Of a stretch of 64,000 nucleotides of DNA, positions 59,318-64,000 are shown one piece after another. Each line of letters opens with the position of its first letter. The first letter of the stretch is position 1. Position numbers and translations under genes: made by a program. The notes under the pieces were generated by a model that saw only the letters and a program-made list of their open reading frames with translations, was not told the DNA's origin and made no database searches. This DNA comes from an uncultured Pelagibacteraceae bacterium (GTDB taxonomy: Bacteria > Pseudomonadota > Alphaproteobacteria > Pelagibacterales > Pelagibacteraceae), in NCBI GenBank assembly GCA_902590505.1, contig CACIWZ010000001.1, forward strand, positions 186,001 through 250,000, read 5' to 3'.

Positions 59318-60771
59318 TAAAATGAATTTTTAACTCTATCTATTGTTCTCTGATTTAATTCTACTTTATATTTTTCATTAAGGTTACTATCATGTGATTG
59401 ATAAATCTTATTTATCAAATTTAAACGAGCTTTAGCTTCATATTGTTCGTATTCATTACTACCTTTTTCTATTTTTTTATAATCACTTTTTACAGCAAAG
59501 ATTAAAAAATTCTTAGTTAAAGTATTATTTGTAATTAATTCTGTTTCTCCATCTTTCGCTAAAAATATTCTCTTAATTATACCCTCAGAAAATATTTCAT
59601 TTTGCTTTAAATCTTTAATTTGATAATCTTTAACATCTAACTGATTATCTAAAGCGAATTTTTCGTATCTTTCTTTATTAAAGGCACCCATACTTAAATC
59701 TTTAAGTATCGAGTTATTTTTTTCAATTTTATTCTTAAAATTTAATTGAGCGATTAATGCCTCCTGAACCTGAGGATCATTAAAAGATCGGTTTTTTTTT
59801 TCAATATTAGAAATTTCAGCTATATAGAATTTATTATTAAAATTTATTATTTCAGGAGATTTGATTGAGCTTAAATTATATATTTTTTTAAATAAGTCAT
59901 CTGGTAAGTTTTTTATTTTAGTTTTATTTTCGTCTTCTTTTTTTGAATTAACTTTTTCGATTAAAATAATTTCTAAATTATCGTTTTGAACTGTCACATC
60001 AAAAGATTGCCCATCCAAAACATTGTTTTCAATAATATCTAATTGTTTAAAAAAACTTTCACCATATTCTTTACTTCCAGTAATTTTTGCTGGAGTAATC
60101 TCAGCGTATTGAATTTTTTTGAACTCTGAGAAAAAAACATCTTTATTCCTCTCATAAAGTTCTTTCATATTTTCATTAGATGGTTTATTTTTTGAATAAT
60201 ACTTATCAAGATCAATATATTTGATAGTTTTGGTTTGATTTTCCTTTTGATACTCTTTTTCAACTAACATTTGTGGCACAACTATTCCCCCCGATAAAGA
60301 GCTTAAAAATTGCCTTCTCTTTTCTTGCTCAACAATATTTTCTTCGAACTGCGGAGCATTAACCCCAGCTGTAATAAGAAATTTTTCATACTCCGTTCTA
60401 GAAAATTTTCCATCTTTGAAAAATTGCTGGTCATTTTTAATAATTTTTCTAAGCGCATTGTCGTTGATTGTTATACCTAACTTTTCAATTTCTAATGTCA
60501 TTACTTTTTTTCCAATATATTCGGATAAGATTTTTTCAATTAAGTCGGTTTTAGATAAATTTTTTAATTGATCTTCATTCAGATTTAATCTTTGAATGTA
60601 ATTTACAAATTCCTGAGTGCTTACCTTTTCTGAGTCTATTGATGCTATAACATTTTGGTTTCCACCTCTGAATACATCGCCCATTCCCCCAAAGACAAAT
60701 GGAAGAATAATTATCCCAACAAAAAGTTTTATCAAAAAAGACTTAGAAAATTTACCTATTGAAGTTAACAT
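59317..60771 (-). CDS. Peptidylprolyl isomerase / SurA-PpiD-like chaperone, membrane anchored
   Basis: N-terminal TM, SurA_N-like region (VIASIDSEKVSTQEFVNYIQRLNL), usual position upstream of trpE. Confidence 0.85.
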   Translation of the reverse strand: MLTSIGKFSKSFLIKLFVGIIILPFVFGGMGDVFRGGNQNVIASIDSEKVSTQEFVNYIQRLNLNEDQLKNLSKTDLIEKILSEYIGKKVMTLEIEKLGITINDNALRKIIKNDQQFFKDGKFSRTEYEKFLITAGVNAPQFEENIVEQEKRRQFLSSLSGGIVVPQMLVEKEYQKENQTKTIKYIDLDKYYSKNKPSNENMKELYERNKDVFFSEFKKIQYAEITPAKITGSKEYGESFFKQLDIIENNVLDGQSFDVTVQNDNLEIILIEKVNSKKEDENKTKIKNLPDDLFKKIYNLSSIKSPEIINFNNKFYIAEISNIEKKNRSFNDPQVQEALIAQLNFKNKIEKNNSILKDLSMGAFNKERYEKFALDNQLDVKDYQIKDLKQNEIFSEGIIKRIFLAKDGETELITNNTLTKNFLIFAVKSDYKKIEKGSNEYEQYEAKARLNLINKIYQSHDSNLNEKYKVELNQRTIDRVKNSF

Positions 60772-60835
60772 TATTATAATCTATTAAGTTTTAAAATTAT
60801 ACACCTATAAATTAAATTTTATATTAAGGCAAACA

Positions 60836-61576
60836 ATGAAATACTTTATTGGAAATTGGAAAATGTTTGGAGTTCCAAAATCTATCAGTATACTTCATAA
60901 AATTAATTATTATTACTCAAAGGACAAAAATAGGAGGAAATATAGAGTTATTATCACACCGCCTTATACCCTGATAGAGAGTTATGCTAAATATTTTAAA
61001 AAAAAGAAGATTATAATTGGCTCACAAAATTGTTATCAAAAAGATCAATTTTCATCAAATACAGCTGCAATTAGCCCTTACATGATTAAAAAGGTTGGAG
61101 CTAATTATACTTTGGTAGGTCACTCTGACAATAGAAGTGAAGGTGATACAAACGAAATGTTAAAAAACAAAGTTCATTTTGCTCTAAAAAATAATCTGAA
61201 AGTTGTTTTCTGTATTGGGGAAAATAAAAAGGAGAAAAAAAATAAAAAAACATTTAGTGTTTTAAAAAAACAGTTAAGTAAAGTTCTAGAAAAAAAATTT
61301 AATAAAAATAATATTATAGTAGCTTATGAACCTATTTGGTCTATAGGAACTGGTAAAATACCCTCTAAAAATGAGTTAGAGAAAACTGCGATTTATATTA
61401 AAAAAGTTTTAAAAGATATTTTTAAAAAAAGTCCTGCATTGCTTTACGGTGGTTCAGTAGATGGCAACAATGTTGAAATGTTTAAAAAAATTAGAGAAAT
61501 TGACGGTTTTTTAATAGGCGGAGCTTCAAAATCATCCAAAAAATTTATTGATATAATAAAGAATTACTATAGATAG
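60836..61576 (+). CDS. tpiA: Triosephosphate isomerase
   Basis: FIGNWKMFG, YTLVGHSDNR, VAYEPIWSIGTGK, LYGGSVDGNN. Confidence 0.97.
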   Translation: MKYFIGNWKMFGVPKSISILHKINYYYSKDKNRRKYRVIITPPYTLIESYAKYFKKKKIIIGSQNCYQKDQFSSNTAAISPYMIKKVGANYTLVGHSDNRSEGDTNEMLKNKVHFALKNNLKVVFCIGENKKEKKNKKTFSVLKKQLSKVLEKKFNKNNIIVAYEPIWSIGTGKIPSKNELEKTAIYIKKVLKDIFKKSPALLYGGSVDGNNVEMFKKIREIDGFLIGGASKSSKKFIDIIKNYYR

Positions 61577-61581
61577 TCACC

Positions 61582-61881
61582 ATGGAAAGCTTACTTATTC
61601 TGGTTAACATAATTCTCGCTGTAATTTTAATTATTGTCATTCTTTTGCAAAGATCTGAAGGTGGAGCTTTAGGTTTAGGTGTTTCACAAGATAATTTCAC
61701 GTCTGCGAGATCTGTTGGAACTTTTCTAACTAAATTTACTTCTATAGTTGCCGCTTTATTTATTATTTGTAGTATTGCAATAGTTGCTATTTCGAGAGAT
61801 GAGCTACGTGAAACGCAGTCAGTCTTAGAGAAACAAGAAGAAGAAAATTCAGATCTTCCACAAATACCACAATCTAAGTAA
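61582..61881 (+). CDS. secG: Preprotein translocase subunit SecG
   Basis: VNIILAVILIIVILLQRSEGGALGLG; between tpiA and pyrG. Confidence 0.94.
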   Translation: MESLLILVNIILAVILIIVILLQRSEGGALGLGVSQDNFTSARSVGTFLTKFTSIVAALFIICSIAIVAISRDELRETQSVLEKQEEENSDLPQIPQSK

Positions 61882-61925
61882 TAATCACTTTGTAATTATC
61901 AATTTATAAAGTATAACATACTTCC

Positions 61926-63548
61926 ATGGCGCGATATATATTCGTAACTGGCGGCGTGGTTTCATCTTTAGGTAAAGGATTATCATCTGCATCATTAGCG
62001 TATTTATTACAATCAAGAGGATATAAAGTTAGAATTAGAAAACTTGATCCTTATTTAAATGTTGATCCAGGAACAATGAGCCCATTCCAACACGGTGAAG
62101 TTTTTGTTACTGACGACGGTGCAGAAACAGATCTAGACCTAGGCCACTATGAAAGATTTTCTGGAATTTCAGCAAAAAAGTCAGACAATATTACAACAGG
62201 AAAAATTTATAATGATGTTCTTAAAAGAGAGCGACAAGGTAAATATTTAGGAAAGACTGTTCAAGTTATTCCACACATTACAAATAGAATTAAAGAATTT
62301 ATCAAAAACGATGTAAAAAAAGAAGATTTCGTTATTTGTGAAATAGGTGGAACCGTTGGAGATATAGAAAGCCTTCCTTTTTTAGAGGCGATAAGACAAT
62401 TTTCAAATGAATTTGGTAAAAATAAAACTCTTTTTGTTCATTTAACTCTGGTTCCTTATATGAGAGCTTCTGATGAAATAAAAACTAAACCAACTCAACA
62501 CTCAGTAAAAGAGCTAAGAAGTATTGGAATTCAACCAGATATAATAATTTGTAGATCAGAAAGAACTATTCCATTTGATCAAAGAAAAAAAATTTCATTA
62601 TTTTGCAACGTGTCAATAGAAGATGTTATTGAAACCATTGATGTCAAAACAATTTATGAGGCTCCAATTAGTTTTAACAAAGAAAAACTAGATGAAAGAG
62701 TTTTAAAATTCTTTAAAATAAAATCTAGAAAAAAAGTAAATCTTTTACCATGGAAAAAAATTACTCGTTTAGTTTTAAACACGAAGAGCAAAGTAAATAT
62801 TGCAATAATTGGAAAATATGTTGAACTTAAAGATGCGTATAAATCACTAGATGAAGCTTTAATACATGGTGGAATTGCAAATAATATAAAAGTAAATTTG
62901 GTTAGAATTGAGTCAGACTTTTTAAGACCTAGCGAAATCAAAAATAAGTTAAAAAATGTTTCTGGAATATTAATACCGGGCGGGTTTGGCAAAAGAGGAA
63001 CTGAGGGAAAAATCGCAGCAATCAATTATGCAAGAAAAAATAAAATTCCTTTTTTCGGCATTTGTTTTGGCATGCAAATGGCAATAATTGAGTTTGCAAG
63101 AAATAGATTAAATATTAAAAAAGCTACTTCTAGCGAGTTTGGACCGTCAAAGGCATCTGTAGTCGGACTTATGAGCGAATGGACAAAAGATGGAAAGCTT
63201 ATGAGAGGTACCGATAAAGAATTAGGAGGGACAATGCGTTTAGGTAGTTATGAAGCGAGACTTAAAAAAGACACAAAAATAAGTAAAATTTATAATTCAT
63301 TAAAAATAAATGAAAGACACCGTCACAGATATGAGGTGAATATTAATTATAGAAAGGACTTTGAAAATAAAGGAATGATTTTCTCAGGTTTATCACCAGA
63401 TAATAAATTACCAGAGACAGTTGAGTTAAAAGATCATCCGTGGTTTATTGGAGTTCAGTTTCATCCTGAATTTAAATCTAGACCTTTGTCACCACATCCA
63501 TTATTCTCATCATTTATAAAGGCTGCTAAAATCAATTCAAAAAAATGA
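61926..63548 (+). CDS. pyrG: CTP synthase
   Basis: [78 protein letters not shown]. Confidence 0.98.
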   Translation: MARYIFVTGGVVSSLGKGLSSASLAYLLQSRGYKVRIRKLDPYLNVDPGTMSPFQHGEVFVTDDGAETDLDLGHYERFSGISAKKSDNITTGKIYNDVLKRERQGKYLGKTVQVIPHITNRIKEFIKNDVKKEDFVICEIGGTVGDIESLPFLEAIRQFSNEFGKNKTLFVHLTLVPYMRASDEIKTKPTQHSVKELRSIGIQPDIIICRSERTIPFDQRKKISLFCNVSIEDVIETIDVKTIYEAPISFNKEKLDERVLKFFKIKSRKKVNLLPWKKITRLVLNTKSKVNIAIIGKYVELKDAYKSLDEALIHGGIANNIKVNLVRIESDFLRPSEIKNKLKNVSGILIPGGFGKRGTEGKIAAINYARKNKIPFFGICFGMQMAIIEFARNRLNIKKATSSEFGPSKASVVGLMSEWTKDGKLMRGTDKELGGTMRLGSYEARLKKDTKISKIYNSLKINERHRHRYEVNINYRKDFENKGMIFSGLSPDNKLPETVELKDHPWFIGVQFHPEFKSRPLSPHPLFSSFIKAAKINSKK

Positions 63549-64000
63549 AAAATCATAAAGTTAAATGCTCTAATTTTGAGATCGCTAATGATAAACCATT
63601 TACTTTAATTGCCGGTCCTTGCCAGCTTGAAAATGAAGAACATGCTTTAAAGATTTCAACTGAATTAAAAAAAATTACAAGCGAACTTGGTATAAACCTT
63701 ATTTATAAAACTTCATTTGATAAAGCTAACAGAACAAGCCTTAAAGGCAAAAGGGGTTTAGGTTTAGAAAAATCTCTGCCAATTTTTGATAAAATAAGAA
63801 ATGAAGTCGGTGTTCCAATTTTAACAGATGTTCACACTTCAGAACAATGCTCCATTGTTGCGAAGCATGTTGACATTTTACAAATTCCAGCTTTTTTATG
63901 TAGGCAAACCGATCTCTTAATTGCAGCAGCAAAAACAGGAAAAATTATTAACGTTAAGAAAGGACAATTTTTAGCTCCATGGGATATGGCCAATGTAATA
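63545..64000 (+). CDS. kdsA: 3-deoxy-8-phosphooctulonate synthase, N-terminal part (3' truncated by window edge)
   Basis: Open frame from ATG 63545 (ATGA overlap with pyrG): [17 protein letters not shown]...[49 protein letters not shown]. Confidence 0.95.
   Translation, partial: MKNHKVKCSNFEIANDKPFTLIAGPCQLENEEHALKISTELKKITSELGINLIYKTSFDKANRTSLKGKRGLGLEKSLPIFDKIRNEVGVPILTDVHTSEQCSIVAKHVDILQIPAFLCRQTDLLIAAAKTGKIINVKKGQFLAPWDMANVI

Noticed and set aside
62654-63025. 123-aa minus-strand ORF
   Set aside because: Antisense to pyrG; no independent support.
63741-63932. 63-aa minus-strand ORF
   Set aside because: Antisense to kdsA.

Overview
The window is a very AT-rich, gene-dense alphaproteobacterial segment. 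Its proteins and gene order look like SAR11/Pelagibacterales, but that assignment is from recognition, not a database search. Left block (1-30846): the 3' end of nuoG, then nuoHIJKLMN, birA, coaX, rnj, DUF1467, proS, lolC/lolD, dnaE, rpsB-tsf-frr-uppS-cdsA-dxr-bamA-skp-lpxD-fabZ-lpxA-lpxI, a PQQ-type sugar dehydrogenase, and lpxB. Right block (52585-64000): ppiD-trpE-trpG-trpD-trpC-lexA-gltX and a Cas4/RecB-like nuclease on the minus strand, then tpiA, secG, pyrG and kdsA (partial) on the plus strand. Between them lies a ~21-kb accessory region (30847-52583). It holds a Liv-type ABC transporter split over divergent operons, a CoA ligase, a MenB/BadI-like crotonase, an enolase-superfamily enzyme, a CitE-like lyase, three Gfo/Idh/MocA oxidoreductases, two Fe(II)/2OG-type oxygenases, a PanB-like protein, a DUF1907 (C11orf54-like) protein, an MhpD-like hydratase, an SDR, an HDAC-family deacetylase and a Pro-Glu-repeat membrane protein. 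The strongest leads are: this uncharacterised catabolic system; a lexA-gltX-nuclease operon behind a perfect GTTC-N7-GTTC SOS box; a pseudoknot-capable rpsB leader; an unlisted 40-aa membrane ORF; and several enzymes with altered active-site motifs. I saw no tRNA, rRNA, CRISPR array or transposase.
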